Below, in pieces: positions 16,034 through 23,081 of a stretch of 24,236 nt of DNA. The notes under the pieces are model-generated. The model was not told where the DNA came from, made no database searches, and saw nothing but the letters and a program-made list of their open reading frames with translations. The DNA comes from an uncultured Collinsella sp. GTDB lineage: Bacteria; Actinomycetota; Coriobacteriia; Coriobacteriales; Coriobacteriaceae. The stretch is taken from positions 1 through 24,236 of the forward strand of contig URIA01000034.1 in assembly GCA_900547765.1 (NCBI GenBank), written 5' to 3'. Within the stretch, counting starts at the first letter, position 1; each line of letters opens with the position of its first letter. Position numbers and translations under genes: made by a program.

Positions 16034-16064
16034 AATATTTATAAATATGCAGGTCAGCGAGGTG

Positions 16065-17006
16065 CTAGCGATGTGCTAGCGGATGCGCCGCCAGATAGAC
16101 CTCGGTCAGTTGCGTTCGGTCGACATGCGTGTAGACCTGCGTGGTCGAAATATCGGCATGGCCCAAAATCTCCTGCAGCACACGCAGGTCGGCACCGCCC
16201 GCGAGCATGTGGGTGGCAAAGGAGTGGCGCAAGGTATGGGGATGGAGCCCCACCAGCCCCACCTGACGCCCATACCGCTCGCATATCGCATGCACGGCCT
16301 GGCGCGACAGGCGACGTCCGTTCTTATTTAAAAAGACCGCCGAGGTCTCGGTTCCGCGGGCATGGGCCGCCAAGCGAGAACGTCCCTCAGTTACATAGAG
16401 CGTCAGAGCTCGCGCCGCGCTTCCCACCAGTGGGGACAGGCGTTCCTTTGAGCCCTTACCGCGAACGAGTACAAAGCCATCGTCAATATGGATATCGCCC
16501 ACATCGAGCCCAACCAGCTCACTCACACGCAAACCGCATCCGTAGAGCACTTCCAAGATGGCATGGTCGCGCAGTCCCATCTCGCCCTCGGGAAAGTCTT
16601 GATCGAGCAGCGCCGAGACATCCTCCACCGATAGATACTCCGGCAAACGCTCGGCCTTTTTAGGCAGGCGCAACGCCGCCGTCGGGTTTTGGGCCACGGC
16701 CCCATCGCGCACCAAAAAGGCATGCAGGCCCTTCACGGCAGCAAGCGCGCGCTCCACCGAGGCGTCGGAATAGCCTCCGTCGCGGCGATCGGCGACAAAG
16801 CCCTCCACGACCTGACGGGTCACCTCTTCAAAAGACACAATACCCGCCCGCTCCAGATAGGCGCAGTACGTCGTCAGGTCACGACGATAGGCCACAATCG
16901 TGTTGCGCGCCAAGCCCCGCTCGACCGCGAGGTAATCGAGATACTCCCCCGCCGCCACGGCGAGCGACGAGGGAGTAGCTTCGGTATGTTCCTTATTCGC
17001 CGGCAC
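16065..17006 (-). CDS. xerD: Site-specific tyrosine recombinase XerD
   Basis: Tyrosine recombinase that, with XerC or alone, resolves chromosome dimers at dif during division. Reading from the GTG at 17006 gives 313 residues: an N-terminal core-binding SAM-like domain (about 20-105) and a catalytic domain with Arg160 (GCGLRVSEL), Lys187 (GKGSKERL), His257/Arg260 (HPHTLRHSFATHML), His283 (LGHADISTTQ) and Tyr292. All catalytic residues are present. The start is uncertain. The frame stays open into pyrG, but the GTG two bases after the pyrG stop gives a family-like length; GTG at 16958 is an alternative. Close linkage suggests co-transcription with pyrG. XerC versus XerD cannot be settled from one sequence. 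Confidence 0.9.
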   Translation of the reverse strand: MPANKEHTEATPSSLAVAAGEYLDYLAVERGLARNTIVAYRRDLTTYCAYLERAGIVSFEEVTRQVVEGFVADRRDGGYSDASVERALAAVKGLHAFLVRDGAVAQNPTAALRLPKKAERLPEYLSVEDVSALLDQDFPEGEMGLRDHAILEVLYGCGLRVSELVGLDVGDIHIDDGFVLVRGKGSKERLSPLVGSAARALTLYVTEGRSRLAAHARGTETSAVFLNKNGRRLSRQAVHAICERYGRQVGLVGLHPHTLRHSFATHMLAGGADLRVLQEILGHADISTTQVYTHVDRTQLTEVYLAAHPLAHR

Positions 17007-17008
17007 CC

Positions 17009-18670
17009 TTAGTCCGTAGCGCGGTTCATGGGCGTCACCTGCAGACGGTCGACACCCTCGTGCTGGCCGATCGAAGCGCGCACGAACTCGCGGAACAGCG
17101 GCTGCGGGTTGGTCGGGCGGCTCTTGAACTCGGGATGAGCCTGGGTTGCCACATACCACGGATGCACGTCGCGCGGCAGCTCGACCATCTCGACCAAGCG
17201 CTCGTCAGGCGACAGACCCGAGATAACCAAACCGGCGTCCTCGAGCTGGTCGCGGAAGGCGTTGTTGAACTCAAAGCGGTGACGGTGACGCTCGTAGACG
17301 AGTTCCTCGCCATATGCCTCACGAGCAAGAGTATCGGCGGCGAGCTTGCACGGATAGGCGCCCAGGCGCATGGTGCCGCCCTTCTCGGTCACGTCCTCCT
17401 GCGAGCTCATCAGATCGATGACGCTATACGGACCGTCCGGATCAAACTCGGAGGAGCTGGCACCGGCAAGGCCAACGACATTGCGGGCGAACTCGCACAC
17501 GGCGACCTGCATACCCAGGCAAATGCCCAGATACGGAATCTTGTGCTCACGGGCAAACTCGGCCGCGAGAATCTTGCCCTCCAGGGCGCGCTTGCCAAAG
17601 CCGCCGGGGACCAGGATGCCCGAGGCGTCGCCCAGAACCTCGGAGACATTCTGCTCGTCAAGGCTCTCGCCGTCGACCAGCTGGACGTCCACATGGCGAT
17701 CGTAGAAGACGCCCGCATGGTGCAGGGCCTCGATAACCGACAGGTACGCATCAGGCAGCTGCGTGTACTTACCCACGACGGCGATCTTCACCTTGTCGGC
17801 GTGATGGTTGGCGTGATTCTGTTTGCGCAGGAACTCGTTCCACTCGCTCATGTCGCGCTCACGCGGATCCAGACCCAGGCGCTCGCAAATGCGCAGGTCA
17901 AAGTCCTGCTCGGCAAGCAGCTGCGGAACATCGTAAATGCTCGCGCAGTCCTCGTTGGTAAAGACGCAATCGGTGTCGACGTCGCAGAAGCTTGCGATCT
18001 TTCCGCGGATAGCGTCATCGATATGGTGGTCGGAGCGCAGCACGATGATATCGGGCTGGATGCCAAAGCTGCGGAGCTCCTTGACGGAATGCTGCGTGGG
18101 CTTGGTCTTGACCTCGTGGGCGGCGGCGATATAGGGAACGAGCGACACGTGAATGTAGCAGACGTTCTCGGGGCCGGCCTCCTTGCGGTACTGGCGGATG
18201 GCCTCGACAAACGGCTGCGACTCGATGTCGCCGATCGTGCCGCCCAGCTCGGTGATGACTACATCGGAGCCGGTCTGCTCCTCGATGCGGCGGAACTTGT
18301 CCTTAATGGCATTGGTGACGTGGGGAATCACCTGCACGGTACCGCCCAGAAAGTCGCCGCGACGCTCGCGGGCGATTAGGCTTTTGTAGATGGCACCGGT
18401 CGTAAAGTTGGAATCGCGGGTCAGGTTCTCATCAATAAAGCGCTCGTAATGGCCCAGGTCCAGGTCGGACTCGTAACCATCTTCGGTAACGAAGACCTCA
18501 CCATGCTGGAAGGGGCTCATGGTACCGGGGTCGACGTTCAGATACGGGTCGGCTTTCTGCATCGTTACTTTGTAGCCACGCGACTTGAGCAGACGGCCCA
18601 GCGAGGCCGCGGTGATACCCTTGCCCAGGGACGAAACCACGCCACCGGTTACGAACACATGCTTGGTCAT
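17009..18670 (-). CDS. pyrG: CTP synthase PyrG
   Basis: Converts UTP to CTP with ATP and glutamine. The 553-residue product has the N-terminal synthase domain (KHVFVTGGVVSSLGKGITAASLG, then QKADPYLNVDPGTMSPFQHGEVFVTEDG) and a C-terminal class I glutamine amidotransferase domain with Cys384 in GICLGMQ and His512/Glu514 in AHPEF. Length is normal for the family. The ATG at 18670 fits the conserved N-terminus; the ribosome site (AGGT) is weak. No clear CTP-sensing G-rich attenuator of the kind known in Firmicutes pyrG leaders is visible. Confidence 0.99.
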   Translation of the reverse strand: MTKHVFVTGGVVSSLGKGITAASLGRLLKSRGYKVTMQKADPYLNVDPGTMSPFQHGEVFVTEDGYESDLDLGHYERFIDENLTRDSNFTTGAIYKSLIARERRGDFLGGTVQVIPHVTNAIKDKFRRIEEQTGSDVVITELGGTIGDIESQPFVEAIRQYRKEAGPENVCYIHVSLVPYIAAAHEVKTKPTQHSVKELRSFGIQPDIIVLRSDHHIDDAIRGKIASFCDVDTDCVFTNEDCASIYDVPQLLAEQDFDLRICERLGLDPRERDMSEWNEFLRKQNHANHHADKVKIAVVGKYTQLPDAYLSVIEALHHAGVFYDRHVDVQLVDGESLDEQNVSEVLGDASGILVPGGFGKRALEGKILAAEFAREHKIPYLGICLGMQVAVCEFARNVVGLAGASSSEFDPDGPYSVIDLMSSQEDVTEKGGTMRLGAYPCKLAADTLAREAYGEELVYERHRHRFEFNNAFRDQLEDAGLVISGLSPDERLVEMVELPRDVHPWYVATQAHPEFKSRPTNPQPLFREFVRASIGQHEGVDRLQVTPMNRATD

Positions 18671-18725
18671 ATTGAGTTACCTGCGCTTCCCGTAGAAGTT
18701 GTTTATCCACATCTTACGGGTCTTC

Positions 18726-18757
18726 ATTGTAATACTCGCACCGCGAACCGTTCGCAA
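18726..18757 (-). promoter_or_regulatory. Putative pyrG promoter overlapped by a palindrome
   Basis: On the minus strand TTGCGA (18752-18757), a 17-base spacer and TATTAC (18729-18734), or the overlapping TACAAT (18726-18731), could form the promoter. The 13-base odd palindrome GCGAAC-N-GTTCGC (18743-18755) covers the -35 side and could be an operator. Assignment is tentative. Confidence 0.4.
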
Positions 18758-18790
18758 TTTTTCTCGCGTGCGATTGCATTTCTCAATCTT

Positions 18791-18822
18791 GAAACAAAAC
18801 GCCGCCCGGTTTCCCAGGCGGC
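18791..18822 (-). terminator. Rho-independent terminator after the winged-helix gene
   Basis: In the leftward transcript a 9-base-pair stem (18814-18822 with 18801-18809, one U-G pair) is closed by a GAAA tetraloop and followed by a U-rich tract (GUUUUGUUUC). It lies 26 bases after the stop of the 112-residue regulator gene. Confidence 0.85.
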
Positions 18823-18848
18823 ATCGCTATGGCAAGGGTTACTTGCTG

Positions 18849-19187
18849 CTATCGATCAGCAGCCTCGTCCTCAAGCATTTCTTGAACGAGCATGCCGGTA
18901 CGGACGCCCTCAAGATACCACTCGCCACGTTCGGTGAGGCAAATGCCATTTGCAAGCTGACCGCCGTCGTCGCTATAACGCGAGACGACATCAATCATGC
19001 CTTCGGAATCCAAGCGATCGATTGCGGCGCGGGCACGATACGGCGAAACCCCCACGCGCTCGGCAAGCGTTTTGCGCGAGAAACCATACGGCCCGCCATT
19101 GTCTTCGGTTTGCTGGTCGATCTCCATCAACACCAGCACCTCGACACGCTTCATATCGTTGACACTCGCACGACCCTTGCCCGCCAT
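18849..19187 (-). CDS. Small winged-helix DNA-binding protein
   Basis: The 112-residue product has a compact winged-helix fold pattern. A first helix (MKRVEVLVLMEIDQQTED) is followed by GFSRKTLAERVGVSPYRARAAIDRLDSEGMIDVVSRYSDDGG, which reads as helix-turn-helix, recognition helix and wing. A closing segment resembles a dimer helix (LTERGEWYLEGVRTGMLVQEMLED). It is probably a local transcription regulator; its target and ligand are unknown. The ATG at 19187 is chosen because GAGGAGG lies about five bases upstream; an earlier in-frame start is less likely. Flanking terminators show that it is transcribed alone. It could belong to the MarR, PadR or GntR-like groups; I cannot decide which. Confidence 0.8.
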   Translation of the reverse strand: MAGKGRASVNDMKRVEVLVLMEIDQQTEDNGGPYGFSRKTLAERVGVSPYRARAAIDRLDSEGMIDVVSRYSDDGGQLANGICLTERGEWYLEGVRTGMLVQEMLEDEAADR

Positions 19188-19304
19188 AGCAGCCTCCTCA
19201 AACCGAGCACGAGCATCTAACGCGCCGTGCGCGACCGACACACCTCACGATGGCAGGTAATATCCATCATGCGGCATCCCGCTAAGGATGAAACAGTTAC
19301 GGTT

Positions 19305-19310
19305 ATTGTA
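19305..19310 (-). promoter_or_regulatory. Putative -10 element for the winged-helix gene
   Basis: TACAAT within GGTATACAATAACC on the minus strand, giving a leader of about 110 bases. No convincing -35 is present. An inverted repeat CTATTT/AAATAG (19344-19349 and 19357-19362) lies upstream and might be an operator for the regulator itself. Confidence 0.35.
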
Positions 19311-19376
19311 TACCGCTCAAATTGTTTCTAGGCAGGTAAACGGCTATTTTTCGCCGAAATAGGCGCTTTATTGATC

Positions 19377-19409
19377 AAAAAGCCGTACCGGGCGCTAACC
19401 CGATACGGC
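19377..19409 (-). terminator. Rho-independent terminator after the UPF0371 gene
   Basis: An 11-base-pair stem (19399-19409 with 19382-19392, one U-G pair) with a six-base loop is followed by five U residues in the leftward transcript (19377-19381). It begins 35 bases after the stop codon. Confidence 0.87.
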
Positions 19410-19443
19410 CAAAATGCAATGCAATTACCGCGGTGCTTCAAAC

Positions 19444-20925
19444 TTAGCGATGGAAGAAACCGCGGCGCTCAAACTTGGGCTCGCAGCACACGTTGATACC
19501 CAGTTTGCGCAGTACCGTCTCGTCCGTCGGCGAGATGATCACGCTAAAGAAGGCATCGCAACCGCGCAGCTGCTCCAGGCCCGAAAGGACGCGAGCGGCC
19601 GTCTCACTCGTGGCCGAGGTGATCGACAGCGCCATAAGCGTCTCGTCGGTGTGGAGGCGCGGGTTTTTGCTGCCCAGGAAATGGGTCTTGAGCTTGCTGA
19701 TGGGCTCGATCGCCTCATCGCTAATGACCTCGAGCTCAAGGTCGACGCCCGAGACATGCTTGAGGGCGTTCATAATGAGCGAACTTGCGGCGCCCAGGCG
19801 CGTGGAGGTCTTACCGGTCACCACGGAACCATCGGGCATGACCATGGCACCCACGGGACCGCCCGTGAGCTGTTCCCTGGTGAGGGCCGCCGAGCGCGCC
19901 GGCGAGTAGTTCTTATCGATGCCGGCTTTCTTCATAATAATCTTGAGACGGTCGACTTGCTCATCGCCTACGCCGGTACGGCGCACATTTTCGACCGCGG
20001 TAAAGTAGCGACGGACGATCTCCATCTTGGAAGCGTCGCGGCAGGCATCGTCATCGGTGATGGCAAAGCCGACCATATTGACGCCCATGTCCGTAGGGCT
20101 CTGGTAGGGGCTCTTGCCCAAGATCTTTTCCATCAGGGCACGGACTACCGGGAAGGCCTCGACGTCACGGTTATAGTTAACCGTGGTTTTGTTGTAGGCC
20201 TCCAGGTGGAAGGAGTCGATGATGTTGGCGTCGTCGAGGTCAGCCGTGGCGGCCTCATAGGCAATATTGACCGGATGCGTCAGAGGAAGATTCCAGACCG
20301 GGAAGGTCTCGAACTTGGCATAGCCGGCGGCGGTACCGTGCTTATGCTCGTGATACAGCTGCGAGAGGCAAGTGGCGAGCTTGCCCGAGCCGGGGCCGGG
20401 TGCCGTCACGACAACGAGCGGACGCGTGGTCTCGACAAACTCGTTCTTGCCGTAGCCATCGTCGGACACGATCAGATCGACATCGTGCGGATACCCCTCG
20501 ATGGGATAGTGCAGCTTGGCGGGAATACCGAGCGCGTTCAGGCGGTTGCGGAACACATCGGCAGCAGGCTGGCCGGCGTACTGGGTGATGACCACAGCCG
20601 CGACGGCAAAGCCGTTGCCGCGGAACAGGTCAACCAGGCGCAGCACATCCTCGTCATAGGTAATGCCAAGGTCACCACGAGCCTTGTTTTTCTCGATGTG
20701 GTTCGCGTTGATCGCGATGATAACCTCGACATCGTCGGCGATGCTCTTGAGCATGCGGAACTTGCTGTCCGGTTCAAAACCCGGCAGCACGCGGCTCGCA
20801 TGATAGTCATCGAACAGCTTACCGCCAAACTCCAAATAGAGCTTGCCACCAAACTGCGAGATGCGCTCCTTAATGTGAGCAGCCTGCAGCTCGATATACT
20901 TCGCATTGTCGAAACCCTGGCGCAT
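19444..20925 (-). CDS. UPF0371 / DUF1846 family protein of unknown function
   Basis: The 493-residue product matches the UPF0371 (DUF1846) family along its length. The N-terminal FDNAKYIELQAAHIKERI, then FGGKLYLEFGGKLFDDYHASRVLPGF, is its hallmark. A glycine-rich GPGSGK (177-182), followed by LATCLSQLYHEH, resembles a nucleotide-binding P-loop, and the C-terminal half contains GVGDEQVDRLKIIMKKAG. No membrane segment or signal peptide is seen, so it is likely cytoplasmic. The family has solved structures but, to my knowledge, no firmly assigned reaction. The ATG at 20925 has GGGAG six bases upstream; a TTG eight codons earlier is less likely. It is monocistronic, with its own promoter and terminator. 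Confidence 0.9.
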   Translation of the reverse strand: MRQGFDNAKYIELQAAHIKERISQFGGKLYLEFGGKLFDDYHASRVLPGFEPDSKFRMLKSIADDVEVIIAINANHIEKNKARGDLGITYDEDVLRLVDLFRGNGFAVAAVVITQYAGQPAADVFRNRLNALGIPAKLHYPIEGYPHDVDLIVSDDGYGKNEFVETTRPLVVVTAPGPGSGKLATCLSQLYHEHKHGTAAGYAKFETFPVWNLPLTHPVNIAYEAATADLDDANIIDSFHLEAYNKTTVNYNRDVEAFPVVRALMEKILGKSPYQSPTDMGVNMVGFAITDDDACRDASKMEIVRRYFTAVENVRRTGVGDEQVDRLKIIMKKAGIDKNYSPARSAALTREQLTGGPVGAMVMPDGSVVTGKTSTRLGAASSLIMNALKHVSGVDLELEVISDEAIEPISKLKTHFLGSKNPRLHTDETLMALSITSATSETAARVLSGLEQLRGCDAFFSVIISPTDETVLRKLGINVCCEPKFERRGFFHR

Positions 20926-20964
20926 GTATGGCTCCCGTCCCGTTTCCAATTAATGTTCTAGGCG

Positions 20965-20993
20965 ATTATAACGGAGCAGACCCTCCCCAACGC
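20965..20993 (-). promoter_or_regulatory. Promoter of the UPF0371 gene
   Basis: A perfect TATAAT (20965-20970, minus strand) with GCGTTG 17 bases upstream (20988-20993) as a poor -35. The predicted leader is about 33 bases before the ATG at 20925. Confidence 0.55.
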
Positions 20994-21032
20994 CCAAGCA
21001 ATCAACTGGCACCAACCAAACACGCCATCGAT

Positions 21033-21101
21033 AAGTTGCGGTGAAATAGTTCCCGTTTAACCCCTCAAGACGGCCAAACAGGAACTATTCCACCGCAACT
21101 T
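21033..21101 (-). repeat. 26-base-pair inverted repeat, possible structured RNA
   Basis: Arms 21033-21058 and 21076-21101 with a 17-base loop. The only two mismatches are A-C on the plus strand, and both become U-G pairs in a minus-strand RNA, so the leftward transcript would fold without a break. No U run follows in that direction. It may be a small RNA, an RNA-processing site, or a copy of a dispersed palindromic repeat. Confidence 0.6.
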
Positions 21102-21176
21102 CCCCTTTTTGGTTCAAACAACCCTGGCCTTTGTATCAATAATGGAAACGTCGCAGGTGAAGCATAAGTCAGCGAA

Positions 21177-21272
21177 AGCCCGCCAGAGCGAGCAAGGTGA
21201 CGTGAAAGAGGAGGGCATAGGCCTTTTGGCCATGCCCGACGATTGAACGTCAGATTGCCGCTCTGGCGGGCT
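21177..21272. repeat. Large multi-part inverted repeat
   Basis: Nested pairing over 96 bases: outer arms of 14 perfect pairs (21177-21190 with 21259-21272), then GCAA/TTGC, TGACGT/ACGTCA (21198-21203 with 21247-21252), and an apical GGGCAT-a-GGCC-TTTT-GGCC-ATGCCC (21213-21237). The order and symmetry suggest a folded RNA or a miniature palindromic element rather than chance. Confidence 0.6.
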
Positions 21273-21286
21273 CGCAGCGTCGAGTG

Positions 21287-21314
21287 GTTCCGGCGTTTGG
21301 TAAAACGCCGGAAC
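21287..21314. repeat. 12-base-pair perfect hairpin
   Basis: GTTCCGGCGTTT and AAACGCCGGAAC around the loop GGTA. It lies just beyond the likely arc terminator. It could be a second terminator stem, since each arm carries three T or A, or part of the neighbouring structured repeats. Confidence 0.55.
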
Positions 21315-21322
21315 ACAAGAGC

Positions 21323-21353
21323 GCCCCCTCCCGCGCACGGAACGGAAGGGGGC
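21323..21353 (-). terminator. Likely terminator of the arc operon
   Basis: A ten-pair GC-rich stem (21344-21353 with 21323-21332, one U-G pair), with an 11-base loop, followed in the leftward transcript by GCUCUUGUGUU. The U tract is weak, so termination may be partial or shared with the hairpin at 21287-21314. Confidence 0.55.
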
Positions 21354-21369
21354 TAAAGGTAGGAGTCTA

Positions 21370-21390
21370 CCGGTGGGTTTACCCCACCGG
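21370..21390. repeat. 8-base-pair hairpin after the carrier gene
   Basis: CCGGTGGG and CCCACCGG around TTTAC. A second hairpin, GATCCT/AGGATC, lies at 21408-21423, and GTACCC/GGGTAC at 21441-21455 abuts the carrier's stop codon. Together they form a structured 3' untranslated region. Confidence 0.5.
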
Positions 21391-21455
21391 ACAGACGATG
21401 ACCAGGTGATCCTTTACAGGATCGTCAAGGTTTCCGTGGGGTACCCGTTGGGTAC

Positions 21456-22934
21456 TTAGAGCAGCACGCAGGCGACGGTCAGGATGACGGCGCAGACGAC
21501 GGAGAGAGCGACGATGAGCTTAAGGGCAAACTTGAGCCAGGTCGTCCACTCGATCTTGGCCAGGGCGAGACCGCCCATGATGGCGCCGGAGGTCGGGGTG
21601 AACAGGTTCACGACACCGATGGCGGCGGAGAAGATCATGACCATGACCTCGGGCGAGAAGCCGAGCTTAACAGCCAGCGGTCCCATGATGGGCATGGAGA
21701 CGGTAGCCATACCGGAGGTCGAGGGGATCAAGAAGGACAAGCCGAAGTAGACCAGGAAGCTCATGGGAGCGAAGATCACGCCGGACAGGCCAGCCAGGGC
21801 ATTGGCGGCAGCGTCGAGGACGAAGACGTCGAGGCCGGTGTTAGCCATGAGGACGGAGATACCGCGGGCGAGGGCGATAACGAGAACAACGGACATCATG
21901 TCGGCAGCGCCGGTGATGAAGGTGTTGACGATCTGCTTCTCGGACAGGCCACCAATGATACCGATCAGGACGGCCATGAGGAAGAACCAGGTGGAAGCCT
22001 CGTCGAAGTACCACTGGCCAATGGGCAGGCCGGTAATCAGGGCAGACCAGCCCTGGACGACGGCGTTACCGTCGGCGTCGTAGACAGCGCCAGCGTCGAA
22101 GAAGTTGGCGACGCCCTCGTTGAGGTCGGCCAGCGGAATGAAGCCGACGATCATGACGACGAAGGTGAAGGCGAAGGCGATCAGAACACCCTTCTGACGA
22201 CCGGTGAGCTTGACCTCCTTGTGGACCTCGGAAGCAGCCTTGCCGTGAGCCTCTTCGGCGTCCTTGAGCTCCTGCATCGACAGGATGGTGGAACCCTTGT
22301 CAGCCTTGACCTTCTTGGCATAGTTCATCACGAAGACGATGGACATAGCGGTGGTGACAATCCACAGGACGGCACCGAGGCCGATGATGATGGACTGGTT
22401 GACCTCAATGCCAACGCCGGTCAGAGCGTCGACGGCAGCGCCGACGGCGAACGGGTTAACCGTGGAGCCCAGGCAGCCGCAGCCAGCGCCGAGCAGGACG
22501 GTAGCGGCGCCGACCATGGGGTCGAAGCCAGCGGCCATCATGGTAGCGGCGAGCAGGGCGTAGAAGGGAACGGTCTCCTCGCACATACCATAGGTGGTAC
22601 CACCGAGGGAGAAGATGAGCATAAGGACAGGAACGAGCATGATCTCGTTGCCCTTAAGCTTCTGCACCAGAACGGCGATGCCGTTGTCCAGAGCGCCGGT
22701 CTCGGTCATCATACCGAGGAAGCCGCCCAGGATCATAACGAAGAGGCAGACGGGCAGAGCGTCAGCGAAGCCCAGGATCGGGGCGGTGCAGAAATCGCTC
22801 AGGCGGGCTGCAGTAACCGCGCCGCCGGACGTGCCGGAGACGATAACGGTAATCACTGCAACAATTGCCAGCAGAGCTACAAGAATGGTGAACGATGAAG
22901 GCATACCGCGCTTTTTCTTAGCGGTCTCAGTCAT
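21456..22934 (-). CDS. arcD: YfcC/ArcD-type basic amino acid carrier, probable arginine-ornithine antiporter
   Basis: Polytopic inner-membrane protein of 492 residues with about a dozen hydrophobic segments, matching the YfcC / C4-dicarboxylate anaerobic carrier-like family. Visible family features include GGFLGMMTETGALDNGI, SLGGTTYGMCEETVPFYALL, GAGCGCLGSTVNPFAVG and, near the C-terminus, LIPSTSGMATVSMPIMGPLA and TPTSGAIMGGLALAKIEW. A charged loop splits the two halves (about 225-255). Placement directly after arcA and arcB suggests uptake of arginine in exchange for ornithine; the family itself does not prove the substrate. The ATG at 22934 (MTETAKKK) has a G-rich site about nine bases upstream; upstream ATGs lie before or against that site. 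Confidence 0.85.
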   Translation of the reverse strand: MTETAKKKRGMPSSFTILVALLAIVAVITVIVSGTSGGAVTAARLSDFCTAPILGFADALPVCLFVMILGGFLGMMTETGALDNGIAVLVQKLKGNEIMLVPVLMLIFSLGGTTYGMCEETVPFYALLAATMMAAGFDPMVGAATVLLGAGCGCLGSTVNPFAVGAAVDALTGVGIEVNQSIIIGLGAVLWIVTTAMSIVFVMNYAKKVKADKGSTILSMQELKDAEEAHGKAASEVHKEVKLTGRQKGVLIAFAFTFVVMIVGFIPLADLNEGVANFFDAGAVYDADGNAVVQGWSALITGLPIGQWYFDEASTWFFLMAVLIGIIGGLSEKQIVNTFITGAADMMSVVLVIALARGISVLMANTGLDVFVLDAAANALAGLSGVIFAPMSFLVYFGLSFLIPSTSGMATVSMPIMGPLAVKLGFSPEVMVMIFSAAIGVVNLFTPTSGAIMGGLALAKIEWTTWLKFALKLIVALSVVCAVILTVACVLL

Positions 22935-23034
22935 GGTTCTCATCCCCCCTTCATAAATCATTTAACTTTCTCGCGCGAAGCGGATCTTCCGTGCCGTGCC
23001 CACCGCCCGACGCGAGATATTTACCAGACAAAGC

Positions 23035-23066
23035 CGCTCGGGGTGTGCAGCAAGACACCCCGAGCG
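23035..23066 (-). other. Intercistronic hairpin between arcB and the carrier gene
   Basis: Perfect 12-base-pair stem (CGCTCGGGGTGT/ACACCCCGAGCG) with an eight-base loop, 15 bases after the arcB stop. Only a short U-rich stretch follows in the leftward direction (GGCUUUGUC), so it may give partial termination or protect the upstream mRNA from 3' decay. The carrier would then be made at a lower level than the enzymes. Confidence 0.6.
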
Positions 23067-23081
23067 AGATGCTAGATGCTC

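Larger units (their letters stand above)
15604..16064. other. Gene-free region between xerD and mraZ
   Basis: No supported gene in these 461 bases. Going leftward it holds the xerD terminator hairpin (15962-16033), a C-rich stretch of roughly 95 bases in which I see nothing specific (about 15871-15961), the shared motif (15847), two inverted repeats (15818, 15783), the TGGGG array, the mraZ promoter and the leader. Short open frames here overlap these elements and lack ribosome sites. Confidence 0.7.
20926..21455. other. Gene-free region rich in inverted repeats
   Basis: These 530 bases lie between the arc operon and the UPF0371 gene. Leftward from the arc operon they hold three small hairpins (21370-21455), the likely arc terminator (21323-21353), a 12-base-pair hairpin (21287-21314), a branched 96-base inverted repeat (21177-21272), a 26-base-pair hairpin (21033-21101) and the UPF0371 promoter. 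Open frames crossing the region (for example 21114-21338, minus) run through the stems and lack ribosome sites, so I do not call a gene. Confidence 0.7.

Noticed and set aside
16061..16081. Tandem GTGCTAGCGAT / GTGCTAGCGGAT at the end of xerD
   Set aside because: Only two copies of about ten bases, mostly in coding sequence; not a CRISPR array or a convincing dif or attachment site.
15254..16663. Overlapping plus-strand frames crossing mraZ, the intergenic region and xerD
   Set aside because: They run through the promoter, TGGGG array and terminator hairpin, and none has a ribosome site or a family match.
17007..17159. N-terminal extension of XerD into pyrG
   Set aside because: The extra 51 residues overlap pyrG in another frame, are Pro/Arg-rich and have no counterpart in XerD proteins.
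21114..21338. 74- to 83-residue minus-strand frames in the region after the arc operon
   Set aside because: They span the large inverted repeats and lack ribosome sites. The apparent peptide is better explained as a frame across a structured repeat.
22221..22898. 225-residue plus-strand open frame opposite the carrier gene
   Set aside because: Asp/Gly/His-rich antisense shadow of a membrane protein gene.
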